DNA of 33,001 nucleotides from Gp13-AA77 sp035516075 (lineage in GTDB: Bacteria; Acidobacteriota; Terriglobia; UBA7540): contig DATJAQ010000348.1 of the NCBI GenBank assembly GCA_035516075.1, positions 1-33,001 on the forward strand, read 5' to 3'. Position 1 is the first letter of the stretch. Each line of letters starts with the position of its first letter. Positions 24,034 to 31,720 of the stretch are shown piece by piece. The notes under the pieces were generated by a model. It worked only from the letters and a program-made list of their open reading frames with translations. It did not search any database and was not told the DNA's origin. The translations under genes were made by a program, and so were the position numbers.

Positions 24034-24390
24034 CTATGGGCTACTTTCCTTTGACGAGCCAGCCGCCACGACGGACTCGATCGTGATCGTCTGATCGTCG
24101 CCCATCTTTTCGAGCCTCCCGGTTACCTTGACCTCCTGGCCCTCGAACCCCTTCAGTTTAGCCTGGTCCAGGGTCCGGTAGATCTTGCCTTCCGACACCA
24201 GCAGCAACTCTTCGTCGCCGGTGGCCGTGCAGCGCTTCACGCACGCTGCGGCCTCGGCACTCGCTTTCGAGTGCTTCAGGCCGCACATCCCGTCGCTTAC
24301 CACGCCCGTAATCGTCTCCGCCCAGGCCATGCTTCCGAACACCAGCATCGCCGCCAACAGCATCACCAGTTTCTTGGTCATGGTTCTCAT
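24034..24390 (-). CDS. Small secreted protein, DUF5818-like (copy A)
   Basis: This 118-residue paralogue of the 23603-23938 protein shares TGVVSDGMCGLKHSKASAEA, ACVKRC and the KIYRTLDQAKLKGFEGQEV block. It has its own signal peptide (MTKKLVMLLAAMLVFGSMAWA). I start it at ATG 24390, three codons before that peptide's MTKK, with GGGAG just upstream; 24432 is an upstream alternative without support. The two copies keep all shared Cys and His residues, which argues for a function depending on them. The role is unknown. Confidence 0.75.
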   Translation of the reverse strand: MRTMTKKLVMLLAAMLVFGSMAWAETITGVVSDGMCGLKHSKASAEAAACVKRCTATGDEELLLVSEGKIYRTLDQAKLKGFEGQEVKVTGRLEKMGDDQTITIESVVAAGSSKESSP

Positions 24391-24508
24391 TTTCTCCCGC
24401 AACTCGGGCGCGTGCCTTTTCGCCGGCCGCACCCCCCTTCGTTCAACGGCGCTCGAACCCCAGTTCCAAGTTCACGGCAGCTCCGCGGTACAAAGGCAAG
24501 TTTTAATC

Positions 24509-24537
24509 ATAATACAAATCGCCGCGCGCGGGTTAAA
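24509..24537 (-). promoter_or_regulatory. Candidate sigma-70-like promoter for the DUF5818-like pair
   Basis: On the minus strand, TTTAAC (24532-24537) and TATTAT (24509-24514) are spaced by 17 bases, about 120 bases before the ATG of copy A. The -10 match is good and the -35 weak. The element overlaps the stop of the upstream gene. Confidence 0.35.
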
Positions 24538-25654
24538 GCCGTTGCCCCTCCGGGCCAGACCCGGAATTCGTCGCTGTCGGAAGGGCCTTGAACGCGGCCT
24601 TCATCCACGCCTGCACCGCCTGCGCGTTTTCGAGGTACTCGGAGAGCGGTCGCTCGCGCAGACGATTTCCTCTACCCGCGAGCACCTGGAGCAGGGCCAG
24701 GCCGCGCCGATTGCGCCACAGCAATCGGCCTTGCGCACTCCAAAGTTTCAGTTCCACTGTCGCCGCCTGCACTTCACCCTTGTGCGAGAACATCGAGAGC
24801 TTCGCCAGCGTCCGCATCCCTGCTCCGCTTACCGGCTCTTCAACGCCGTCCCAGGAGGCGATCATCCGGGTGACCGGAGCCTGCACCGGAAGCACATCGA
24901 CCTCGAGTACAGCATCCGAACGGGTCTCGGAGGCCACCTTTTGCACCACGCCCTCTGTTTTGCTCAGGTAGGTCTTTAGGTCGAAGTTGCCGGTGGCGGG
25001 ATCGATCGCCGCCAGCGTCGAGCCCGAAGTCTCGGTCCGCTTGCGAATCTCCTCGGCCAGGTACCCCGGCGCTACGTACCACCCGAGGTGGGCTTGCAGG
25101 TAATCCCGAAGACTGGCGCAAAACCCTTCCACACCCGGCACCTGGGAGTTCGGCAGGACGATCACCCGGCGCACACGTTGTTCGATCTCGCTGACCGGCA
25201 CGAACAGGATCTCGGCGGGGCGTTCCAGCGACTTCAAGACGGCCTCCCCGCTGTCTTGCGGGTAGTACCACGCGGTCACTTGGGAGCCCACTGCCACCTG
25301 GTCCGTGTAGTCCTCGAAGGTGGTGAGCTTTATCGTTCGGGCGTCCTTCGATTCCAGCGTAAGCTCGTTGGGCTGCACCTCGATGACTAACCCCGACACC
25401 TCCCGCACCTCGCGCTTGGCCGCTTTCGTAGTGCGCGAGTCCGATGCCGCGCCTCGCCGGGGTGCCGATCCCGCTAACGCCGTGGGCACGGCAGCTAGGG
25501 CGACGGCCAGTCCCACGCTCGCCAGCAGCCCGACCGCCGTGCGCGCGTTCGCCGCGAACCCTGGACATCCCTCCGGTGCGCTCTGGGGCGTTGGGCATCG
25601 TCCAGGGCCGCCCTTCATCGAACTCGCCCATCCTGCCCGAATCGTGCGCCACAT
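24533..25654 (-). CDS. Secreted protein of unknown function
   Basis: I do not recognise the family. The 373-residue protein has a hydrophobic export segment at ~39-61 (VGLLASVGLAVALAAVPTAL). It is followed by a small beta-rich domain (~82-145) with EVSGLVIEVQPNELTLESKD and TTFEDYTDQVAVGSQVTAWY. That domain looks like the short OB/DUF-type folds that describe dependence on additives or ions. The rest (~146-360) alternates strands and helices, with SDAVLEVDVLPVQAPVTRM and VELKLWSAQGRLLWRNRRG. That pattern recalls secreted proteins that build a summed envelope-related output. The start could instead be Met13 (25618). It is upstream of the DUF5818-like pair on the same strand. Confidence 0.6.
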   Translation of the reverse strand: MWRTIRAGWASSMKGGPGRCPTPQSAPEGCPGFAANARTAVGLLASVGLAVALAAVPTALAGSAPRRGAASDSRTTKAAKREVREVSGLVIEVQPNELTLESKDARTIKLTTFEDYTDQVAVGSQVTAWYYPQDSGEAVLKSLERPAEILFVPVSEIEQRVRRVIVLPNSQVPGVEGFCASLRDYLQAHLGWYVAPGYLAEEIRKRTETSGSTLAAIDPATGNFDLKTYLSKTEGVVQKVASETRSDAVLEVDVLPVQAPVTRMIASWDGVEEPVSGAGMRTLAKLSMFSHKGEVQAATVELKLWSAQGRLLWRNRRGLALLQVLAGRGNRLRERPLSEYLENAQAVQAWMKAAFKALPTATNSGSGPEGQRL

Positions 25655-25840
25655 TTCAATCGTTGCCCTCGATGAACCGCCGAGGCGGCCGCTGAAGTTG
25701 GCATCTCAAGCGATTCTATGCGCCTGCGGCCACTGGCGACAAGGCCCCCGTCCGGCAAGCCGCCTTCAACTTGATCCCAATTCCGGCGTAAGATAGTCGC
25801 CGCGCCGCAGCCTTGTTGCCTGGCGGCGGAGAGGCCCGTC

Positions 25841-26668
25841 GTGAATCACGCTGAGGTGCCCGGCCTGAGGGTCGGGACTTCGAGTTGGAGCGCCGAAAGC
25901 TGGGTTGGGCCGTTCTATCCGCCCGGAACCCGCCCGGCCGATTTTCTGCCGGTTTACGCCGGACATTTCCCGACGGTCGAGGTTGATTCCACTTACTACC
26001 GCGTGCCGTCGGCCGCCATGGTGAAGAACTGGTACGCCCGCACCCCGGCGGGCTTTGTGTTCGCAGCCAAGTTTCCTCAGTCGATCACTCACGAGAAAGT
26101 GCTGGAAGGCTGCGAGGAAGAGACGAAGGAGTTTCTGGGCGTCATGGACCTGCTCGGTGAAAAACTGGGCCCGCTCCTGCTCCAATTCCCCTACTTCAAC
26201 CGCCAGGCCTTCGCGCGGACGGAGGATTTCACCGCGCGCCTCACGCGGTTCCTCGACGCGCTCCCGGCCGGCCGTTCCTACGCCGTCGAGGTCCGGAACC
26301 GCCACTGGCTCAATGAACCCCTGCTTCGCCTTCTGCGCGAGCGCGGGGTGGCGTTGGCGCTGGCCGATCAGGCCTGGATGCCCCGCATCGGTGAGGTGGC
26401 GGAGAAATTCGACGTTCTGACGGCCACATTCACTTACATCCGCCTGATCGGCGACCGGCAGGGCATTGAGAAAAAGACGAAGACCTGGGACAAGCTCGTC
26501 GTGGACCGCGCGCCCGAAACGCAGACCTGGGTGCGCTACGTTCGCCGGTTCCTTCAGCGGGGCGCCGTGGTCTACCTCTACGTCAACAATCACTGGGCCG
26601 GATTCGCGCCCGGTTCCATTGCGCTTTTCTGGGACGTTTGGGCCCACACGCCTTCCGCCGGTGCCTGA
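25841..26668 (+). CDS. DUF72 (YecE-like) protein
   Basis: This 275-residue TIM-barrel-like protein of the DUF72 family shows RVGTSSWSAESWVGPFYPPG at the N-terminus. Further family segments are FPTVEVDSTYYRVPS, FVFAAKFPQSITHEK, GPLLLQFPYFN and YAVEVRNRHWL. YLYVNNHWAGFAPGS is near the end. No biochemical role is established for the family. It starts at GTG 25841, and the frame is intact. It is divergent from the secreted protein gene, with 186 bases between them. Confidence 0.9.
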   Translation: MNHAEVPGLRVGTSSWSAESWVGPFYPPGTRPADFLPVYAGHFPTVEVDSTYYRVPSAAMVKNWYARTPAGFVFAAKFPQSITHEKVLEGCEEETKEFLGVMDLLGEKLGPLLLQFPYFNRQAFARTEDFTARLTRFLDALPAGRSYAVEVRNRHWLNEPLLRLLRERGVALALADQAWMPRIGEVAEKFDVLTATFTYIRLIGDRQGIEKKTKTWDKLVVDRAPETQTWVRYVRRFLQRGAVVYLYVNNHWAGFAPGSIALFWDVWAHTPSAGA

Positions 26669-26722
26669 CGTTCCGCCCGCTTCCCTTTAACCTCAGTTCG
26701 TTGCAGCCAAGCACAACTCCCT

Positions 26723-26736
26723 GTGATTTGGATCAC
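26723..26736. promoter_or_regulatory. CRP/FNR-family binding-site-like palindrome
   Basis: GTGAT-TTGG-ATCAC is a perfect 5-4-5 inverted repeat that matches the TGTGA-N6-TCAC half-sites of CRP-family sites. A TTAAAT element begins about 34 bases after its centre, close to the spacing of activator-dependent promoters. It would drive the small ORF at 26895 and perhaps the phosphoribosyltransferase gene. The binding protein is not in the window. Confidence 0.45.
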
Positions 26737-26894
26737 CGACCGTGAGCCGGGCGCGCCCCAGAGTTAAATATGGGTGGCAGTATCGCCGCTCCTTGAAGCC
26801 TGTGGCCATTCGGCCTCAGACGGGTGCGCGGAGAGGCAGCTCTCAAGGCCTTGTTTTTTGAGACCGCGATTACTCTGCCCGACTGGAGGCGACG

Positions 26895-27071
26895 ATGAAA
26901 GGCAAACCAACCTGGAAGCCCACCGGACTCCACGCAAAGAAATGGCGCGAGGCAAGCCAGGCCCGGGGTTTCGCGAACACCCTTCCGCAGCCCAAACGGC
27001 CGAGAGACAAGGTCCTTTGGAGGAAAGATGAACCGCAGGGCCCCGCCCGGCAGCCGGACCTGCCGCGCTAG
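26895..27071 (+). CDS. Possible small basic protein, 58 residues
   Basis: ATG 26895 is preceded by GGAGG (26885-26889) at ideal spacing, and the frame runs to TAG 27069-27071. The product is Lys/Arg/Pro/Trp-rich, starting MKGKPTWKPTGLHAKKW, with no hydrophobic segment. It lacks a recognisable family. The binding site and the CRP/FNR-like palindrome ~160 bases upstream are the main support. Without conservation data it remains tentative. Confidence 0.4.
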   Translation: MKGKPTWKPTGLHAKKWREASQARGFANTLPQPKRPRDKVLWRKDEPQGPARQPDLPR

Positions 27072-27208
27072 CAGCAGGCCGGGGTTCGCTCCGGCGGCCG
27101 TCCCAGCAAGGCAGCCCTAGGAAGGTACGGGAAGCTCGCGGATCCGCCCAGCTCCCCGCGGAGAACGCTCAGGACGCCCAAATCAGAGATCGAAAAGGCG
27201 GTGCCAAA

Positions 27209-27919
27209 ATGACCACAACCGTGTTTGAAAACAGGAGTGAAGCCGGTAAGAGGCTGGCGGGCGAACTCTCTGCTTACGGCGGCCGCGAGGATGTTGTGGT
27301 TCTCGGGCTGCCGCGCGGGGGAGTGGTGGTGGCCTACGAAGTGGCGCTAGCGCTGGAAGCGCCGCTCGACCTTTTTATGGTGCGCAAACTGGGCGTGCCC
27401 TCGCGCCCGGAAGTGGCCCTCGGAGCGATCGCCACCGGCGACGTTCAGTTTCTCAACTACGAACTTCTTGAGGTCCTCGGCCTCTCAGCCCAGACTCTGG
27501 CAAGCCTGATTGTCCGGGAAAAACGCGAGCTCGCGCGGTGCGAGCGCGCCTACCGGGAGCGTCGCGAGGCCCTGCCGATCGCCGGCTGCGCAGTGATCCT
27601 GGTGGACGACGGCGTGGCCACGGGGTCGAGCGTAAGCGCTGCGGTGGAGGCGCTACGGATGCACCGCGCGGCACGCATCGTGGTGGCCATCCCGGTGGGA
27701 GCGGAGCCGGCCTGCGACAAGCTCCGTAATAAGGTCGACGAATTGGTGTGCCTGGTTGAGCCCGAGACCTTTCAGAGCGTGGGGGAATGGTACGAGGATT
27801 TCGATCAGGTGACCGACCGCGAGGTGCGCCAACTCCTCCGCCGCGCCCGGGAGTTAAGAATCGTGGCAGCGCACGAGTCATCCCCTGCAAGCGTCGACTA
27901 CCTGGACCGCGCGTCGTAG
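27209..27919 (+). CDS. Phosphoribosyltransferase-family protein
   Basis: This 236-residue protein has the type I PRTase fold. The PRPP-binding loop VILVDDGVATGSS includes D133 and D134, and LGLPRGGVVVAYEVA (~32-46) and FMVRKLGVPSRPEVALGAIA are typical of the stand-alone family. The last ~50 residues (YEDFDQVTDREVRQLLRRAR) match the family end. Such proteins are often found in stress or anaerobic gene sets, but their substrate is unproven. It starts 28 codons' worth of spacing after the small ORFs and may share their promoter. Confidence 0.88.
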   Translation: MTTTVFENRSEAGKRLAGELSAYGGREDVVVLGLPRGGVVVAYEVALALEAPLDLFMVRKLGVPSRPEVALGAIATGDVQFLNYELLEVLGLSAQTLASLIVREKRELARCERAYRERREALPIAGCAVILVDDGVATGSSVSAAVEALRMHRAARIVVAIPVGAEPACDKLRNKVDELVCLVEPETFQSVGEWYEDFDQVTDREVRQLLRRARELRIVAAHESSPASVDYLDRAS

Positions 27920-28019
27920 AACGGCCGGGCGTGCGCTTCGCGTGCCAAGCGCCTCCTCTGAAGGGCGCGCCAGGGCCTCGAGCGGACGGGGCGAACGCGC
28001 ACCCGCCACGACCCTCTGA

Positions 28020-28499
28020 CTAATTCTTCTTAAAGGAGATCGTGATAGCGGCTGGGTATTTCGTTGCGTCGGGCTGCGCGGCGTTGGGCGCTGGGGCGCC
28101 TGCCTTCACGCAAGCCGGCTGTACCGAACTCACGCCAGCCTTCTCTTTCGAGGCCGTCAAATCGACCGCCGAGCAATCCACCGCGGTCGTCTCAATCTTA
28201 AACCCTGCGGCCGCTCGAGCCGGCATGGAGTTGGCGCTGGCTGCGGCTGCTCGCGGCCGGCCCATCGCTACCCTGCGGTCGTACACCTGCCTGGCGCTCT
28301 CGTGGGACCGCGATATTTGTTCCGCGGCGCGCCCCGCCATGGCGTTGCTCGCGCGTCCCAGGCCGGAGGCCGCGCGCGCCGCCGGCGCCGCCGTCCTTCC
28401 GATGTGCGCCCCGTACTCAGCCGCCGCCTGCCCAAAAAGTGCTGCCGGAATGCTGAGCGCAACGGCTATGGTGAAACAAGTTAGAATTCGCGTCTTCAT
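28020..28499 (-). CDS. Ala-rich secreted protein of unknown function
   Basis: Start is ATG 28499 with GGAGAG eight bases before it; the open frame goes back to 28547 without a signal. The 159 residues begin with a signal peptide (MKTRILTCFTIAVALSIPAA, cleaved near ALFGQ). The mature part is rich in Ala, Arg and Ser and has two Cys residues (VDCSAVD and PACVKAG) plus a beta-like end, AAITISFKKN. I do not recognise the family. It converges with the phosphoribosyltransferase gene. Confidence 0.6.
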   Translation of the reverse strand: MKTRILTCFTIAVALSIPAALFGQAAAEYGAHIGRTAAPAARAASGLGRASNAMAGRAAEQISRSHESARQVYDRRVAMGRPRAAAASANSMPARAAAGFKIETTAVDCSAVDLTASKEKAGVSSVQPACVKAGAPAPNAAQPDATKYPAAITISFKKN

Positions 28500-28643
28500 G
28501 AAACACTCTCCATACTCGACTGTACCCCAGGCGGGTGACGAGATCACTATACTGGATTCTCACCGGGAAGCACAGAATAGCCTGTGGATCGTATCTTGAG
28601 GAACCCGGCTGCGCCCGGCCCGGGCGACGCGGCAGCGCGACGA

Positions 28644-29201
28644 TTAGTGAGGATTTACGTTATCGACCAGCGCTTCCGGTGGGGCGCCTTGCTGATTTCC
28701 CAGCATCCATTCGATGCGATGCTCCAAGTCGTCTTGGCGCAGAACGCCGAGAACTCGCCCCACCAGGTTCCCTTCCCGGTCGAAGAAGGCGGTGGCTGGA
28801 ATGGCCTGGCCCAGGCCAAGCTGCTGTAGGTGGTCCACCGTGGCCCCCACCCACACCGGGAAGTTGAGCTTCTCCGCCTTGGCGAAGGGACGGACGCGCT
28901 TCACGGTGGTGCGGTCGTCCAACGAAGCGCCGATCACCACCACCCCGCGGTCCTTGTAACGCTTCTCTTCCTCCACCAGCATCGGAAGCTCGGTCTTGCA
29001 GTTTTCGCACCAGGTCGCCCAGAAGTTGAGAATCACAATCTTGCCCCGGTACTGGCCGAGTGACTGGGGCTTCATACTGGTGTCCCAGAGCTGCAACTGC
29101 GGCTGAGAACCGCGCCCGGCCATCGCGGCGCCCGACGCCACGAGCGCCAGCAAGCCGCAGACGCCCGGCGCGATCGTTGAAGGGCGAGTCGGGCGGCGCA
29201 T
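28644..29201 (-). CDS. TlpA/ResA-like periplasmic thioredoxin
   Basis: This 185-residue thioredoxin-fold protein has a signal peptide or anchor (~12-29). The redox motif is WCENC (C65, C68) in NFWATWCENCKTELPML, and the cis-Pro loop is in AIPATAFFDREGN. Such proteins reduce or isomerise disulfides outside the cytoplasm, for example during cytochrome c maturation. It is nine bases downstream of the outer-membrane barrel gene, so the two are probably co-transcribed and functionally linked. Confidence 0.9.
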   Translation of the reverse strand: MRRPTRPSTIAPGVCGLLALVASGAAMAGRGSQPQLQLWDTSMKPQSLGQYRGKIVILNFWATWCENCKTELPMLVEEEKRYKDRGVVVIGASLDDRTTVKRVRPFAKAEKLNFPVWVGATVDHLQQLGLGQAIPATAFFDREGNLVGRVLGVLRQDDLEHRIEWMLGNQQGAPPEALVDNVNPH

Positions 29202-29210
29202 CTTCCGTCC

Positions 29211-30371
29211 TCAAAATCTGTAGGAGTAATCCAGCAGCCAAAGGACGTCCGCAAAGGCGGCGTCCCCATGGTGGTTGTCCTGCAGGTCCGGCACGCTGCG
29301 GGCCCGGTCGCGATAGACGGCGATGGGCAGGTTGAAAGTCCAGGTGGCCCGCCCCTTGGTGTATTCGAATCCCGGAAACACCGAGACGGCAAAGCCCGGC
29401 CGGCGAAAGCCGTTGCTGTCGCCGATGAGGTCGCGCACCGGAACGCCTTCCACCCGGCCTCCGAAGTTCACCGCCAGACCCCTCACCTTCGGAAACGGGT
29501 AGGCCACACCGGCCTCCGACAGGTAGGTATCAGAGATGGACATAATCGCTTCCAGGGGCAGGCTCCGCCCGGTATGCACGCCGTTGGTGTTCTGCGGGGT
29601 GGCGGTATAGGCGCCGTCGATGAACAGCACGGCCCTCTTGACGTTCTTGAACGCTTGCATGCTGCCCATAATGCCCCAGCCGCCCTGCCCCAACTGGATC
29701 GACTGGTCGACCACCGAGAGCGTCTTGCCCTTTCCCGTGTCGATGAAGTTCTCGACGCCCGGATCCCCGCTCGGAAACACCACCCCAAATCCCACGGCGA
29801 CGTTTCCCCCCGATTCCGTGGGAGGCCTGAAGAGCCAGGTCTGGGCCGACAGGGTGATGTCTCCCACTCCCGCGCTGTGGAAAAGCACGTCCGGCGTATT
29901 TTGGGAGTGGCGGTTGGCCACCAGCACCGGAACGTTCGCCTGAAAGCTCCAGCGCGGATTGGCTTGATAGGTCAAAACGAAATTAGTGAGATTGATCTGG
30001 TTGATTACCTGGTTGTGCTTCAGCTCGCGCTGGACCTGTTCGACCGGCCCGACAAAATGGCGATGCGAATACTGGTGCCGGTAGGAAACGTCAAATTGCC
30101 AATGCCCTGACGACAAATAGCCCCCCTGCTCGACGTTCCCGGTGACGTTCACTTCGCTCTCATCTTGATTCCCTGCACAGGAGACGGCGCCAATCACGGG
30201 CGTCGTGGAGCGCGCCACAATTCAACCTTGCGCCCAGGCCTTGGGTGTGGGAACGAGTATCCCCAGAGCCACCATGACGGCCAAAAGCCAGCCCGCCGCC
30301 GAACGACTGGTCCCTGACTGGGTATGAGTCGGCGGATGATGTGCGGCGGAGCCGGTCCCGAAGGTCCTCAT
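29211..30371 (-). CDS. Outer-membrane beta-barrel protein with in-frame TGA at codon 50
   Basis: The full frame starts at ATG 30371, with a perfect AGGAGG four bases upstream. It encodes a signal peptide (~25-47, ending KAWAQG). It then hits an in-frame TGA at 30222-30224 and continues in the same frame for 335 codons to 29211. The later GTG at 30218 alone would give a protein without an export signal. The body is a beta-barrel with alternating strands, e.g. WQFDVSYRHQYSHRHFVG and YQANPRWSFQANVPVLV, and ends with aromatic YSYRF as outer-membrane proteins do. It recalls transport or phenol-degradation-type barrels. TGA could replace Cys or Trp. A nonsense mutation, an assembly error or Sec decoding are alternatives. 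Confidence 0.65.
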
Positions 30372-30601
30372 ACTTCCTCCTGGTTGATGGAGCCTGGGAG
30401 CGCACCCCGGCGCAGAGTATGTCCAGCCATAGGACGAATACGTCCCGCAAGGCGTTGCGAATACTGAACGGTCCCGCACAAGCTCAGGCCAAAGCTGCGT
30501 TTGGCTCCTGTCGAGCTTGTGGCTTGGCGTCAGACCCTTTGTGCTGTCGCTTCTTGCCCCCAGATCGCTGAAAGGCCCCGACAGAGCCCTTAGCGGCACT
30601 T
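30372..30601 (-). promoter_or_regulatory. Structured ~230-nt leader of the barrel-TlpA operon
   Basis: There is no gene here. On the minus strand the leader holds a 9-bp stem CACAAGCTC/GAGCTTGTG (30477-30485 and 30513-30521). An inner 6-bp stem GCCAAA/TTTGGC lies at 30488-30493 and 30500-30505. Nearer the start codon is a perfect 5-bp hairpin GGACG-AATA-CGTCC (30432-30445). A leader this long and foldable suggests post-transcriptional control, but no known riboswitch class was recognised. Confidence 0.4.
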
Positions 30602-30630
30602 AGAGTAATTTTGAACACCACGTTGGTCAA
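30602..30630 (-). promoter_or_regulatory. Candidate promoter of the barrel-TlpA operon
   Basis: On the minus strand TTGACC (30625-30630) and TACTCT (30602-30607) are 17 bases apart. Transcription would start near 30595 and produce the ~230-nt leader. The -35 match is good, the -10 moderate. Confidence 0.4.
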
Positions 30631-30738
30631 TAATCTGCTTGCACTAAGCGCTTGATTAACACTGATTACGCGCCAGCGCGGAGTACGTAAACCTCAGAGA
30701 CGGCGATGGGTGGAGTTCCGGAAGGATGAACGCAGCCG

Positions 30739-31140
30739 CTAGCGCATGCGTCTGCTTCCCTGCACCAATGCGATCCCCGCAACCATCAGCGCCAGCGCGG
30801 CTGCCCCGTACAGGTAATGCGGCCACACGACCAACCTCAGCATCACAACCTCCGTGATGAGCCAGCCCAACAGCACGGCGCCCTGCGCGATTACCCACCA
30901 GCCGTAGCCGGAATGCCTGCGCAGCGTCAGCCAGAGCACCCACCAGCTCAGCAGGCCGTTCGCCACCAGCAGAATGATTCCGGGAACGAGATAGGAGTGG
31001 AACGGCGAGTGTTGGAGGAGTGTCTGCGGCATAGCCCACGGCTTGCCCGCCGGGTGCAGCAGCAGCGGAATCGCACCCACGGTGGCCGACAATCCAAGAA
31101 ATGCCAGCGCGCCTATGGCGGCACTCCGGGCAGGTCTCAT
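30739..31140 (-). CDS. Small four-helix membrane protein of unknown function
   Basis: This 133-residue protein has about four hydrophobic segments (~8-27, 50-72, 82-104 and 108-126). Typical pieces are LVPGIILLVANGLLSWWVLW and WVIAQGAVLLGWLITEVVML. No motif points to a function. It starts one base after the stop of the interrupted membrane protein gene upstream, so the two form an operon with the DUF4386-like and PP2C genes further up. Confidence 0.65.
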   Translation of the reverse strand: MRPARSAAIGALAFLGLSATVGAIPLLLHPAGKPWAMPQTLLQHSPFHSYLVPGIILLVANGLLSWWVLWLTLRRHSGYGWWVIAQGAVLLGWLITEVVMLRLVVWPHYLYGAAALALMVAGIALVQGSRRMR

Positions 31141-31141
31141 C

Positions 31142-31675
31142 TTATCCTTTGCGCGTCAGCAGGCCCAAGATGGGCAGGGCCATCGTGATGAAGAAGACGA
31201 TTCCGAGCGGCCAGTTCAGCCGTTTTCCCCCACGCTGATTGACCCAGTAACAGAGCAGCCCGGAATGCAGCAGGGCTTGGGGCACGACTTCCAGCCAGCC
31301 TCGGAGCTGAAACCGGATCGGCACCGGAGTATAGATCATGCCTTCGATCGATCCGGACGCTGGACCGAACGTGGAGAGGATGCCGAGCGCGATCAAGATC
31401 TACCCCATGAGCAGCCAGCCATTCCTCCTGCCAAACAGGCACCCACGCAGCGGGTAAAACACCAGCGCGAACATCAGGCCGCGAATGGGCTGGAACAGCG
31501 GGCCAGCCATCACCCAGGAGCTGGTGATGGGACGCATGCCAGATTCGGGATGCGCCATCAGGGATGCATAGTTGAGGACGTGGGCCGCCAGAACTCCCAT
31601 GATGACGTAAGTCAGGGTGTGGGAAACCATCGTCTTGGCGGCTAGCGCTGGGAAGCGGAGTGGAGGATTATCCAT
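31142..31675 (-). pseudogene. Multi-pass membrane protein gene interrupted by in-frame TAG
   Basis: The frame opens at ATG 31675 with GAGG upstream and runs 91 codons to TAG 31400-31402. It then continues in the same frame for 85 further codons (31142-31399). The break falls between NGWLLMG and ILIALGILSTFGPASGSIEG, inside a hydrophobic segment, so the whole was one protein of ~177 residues with four or five membrane helices. TGG to TAG is the simplest single change. I do not know the function. A sequencing error is possible. The downstream half has only TTG as a start. Confidence 0.7.
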
Positions 31676-31720
31676 ACGGGTCCTCTCGGCGATCGGCAGT
31701 CATGCGGAGTCTCGCGCCCT

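Larger units (their letters stand above)
26669..27208. other. Intergenic stretch with CRP/FNR-like site and small ORF
   Basis: The 540 bases hold a CRP/FNR-like palindrome at 26723-26736, an A/T-rich -10-like TTAAAT at 26763-26768, and a possible 58-residue gene at 26895-27071. A second, 30-codon frame starting at 27028 also has GGAGG before its ATG but is too short to support. The rest shows no clear feature. Confidence 0.5.

Noticed and set aside
27028..27120. 30-codon frame with GGAGG before the ATG
   Set aside because: Too short, low-complexity Arg/Pro/Ala product, overlaps the better-supported 58-codon frame.
30490..30560. Cyclic-di-GMP (GEMM) riboswitch in the barrel leader
   Set aside because: A GACGC-CAAGCCAC stretch resembles part of the consensus, but the first helix and its tetraloop and the second receptor helix are missing.
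29211..31675. Alternative genetic code in which stop codons are read as amino acids
   Set aside because: Two different stops are involved, and TGA ends the amidase gene while TAG ends rph and rdgB in this window.
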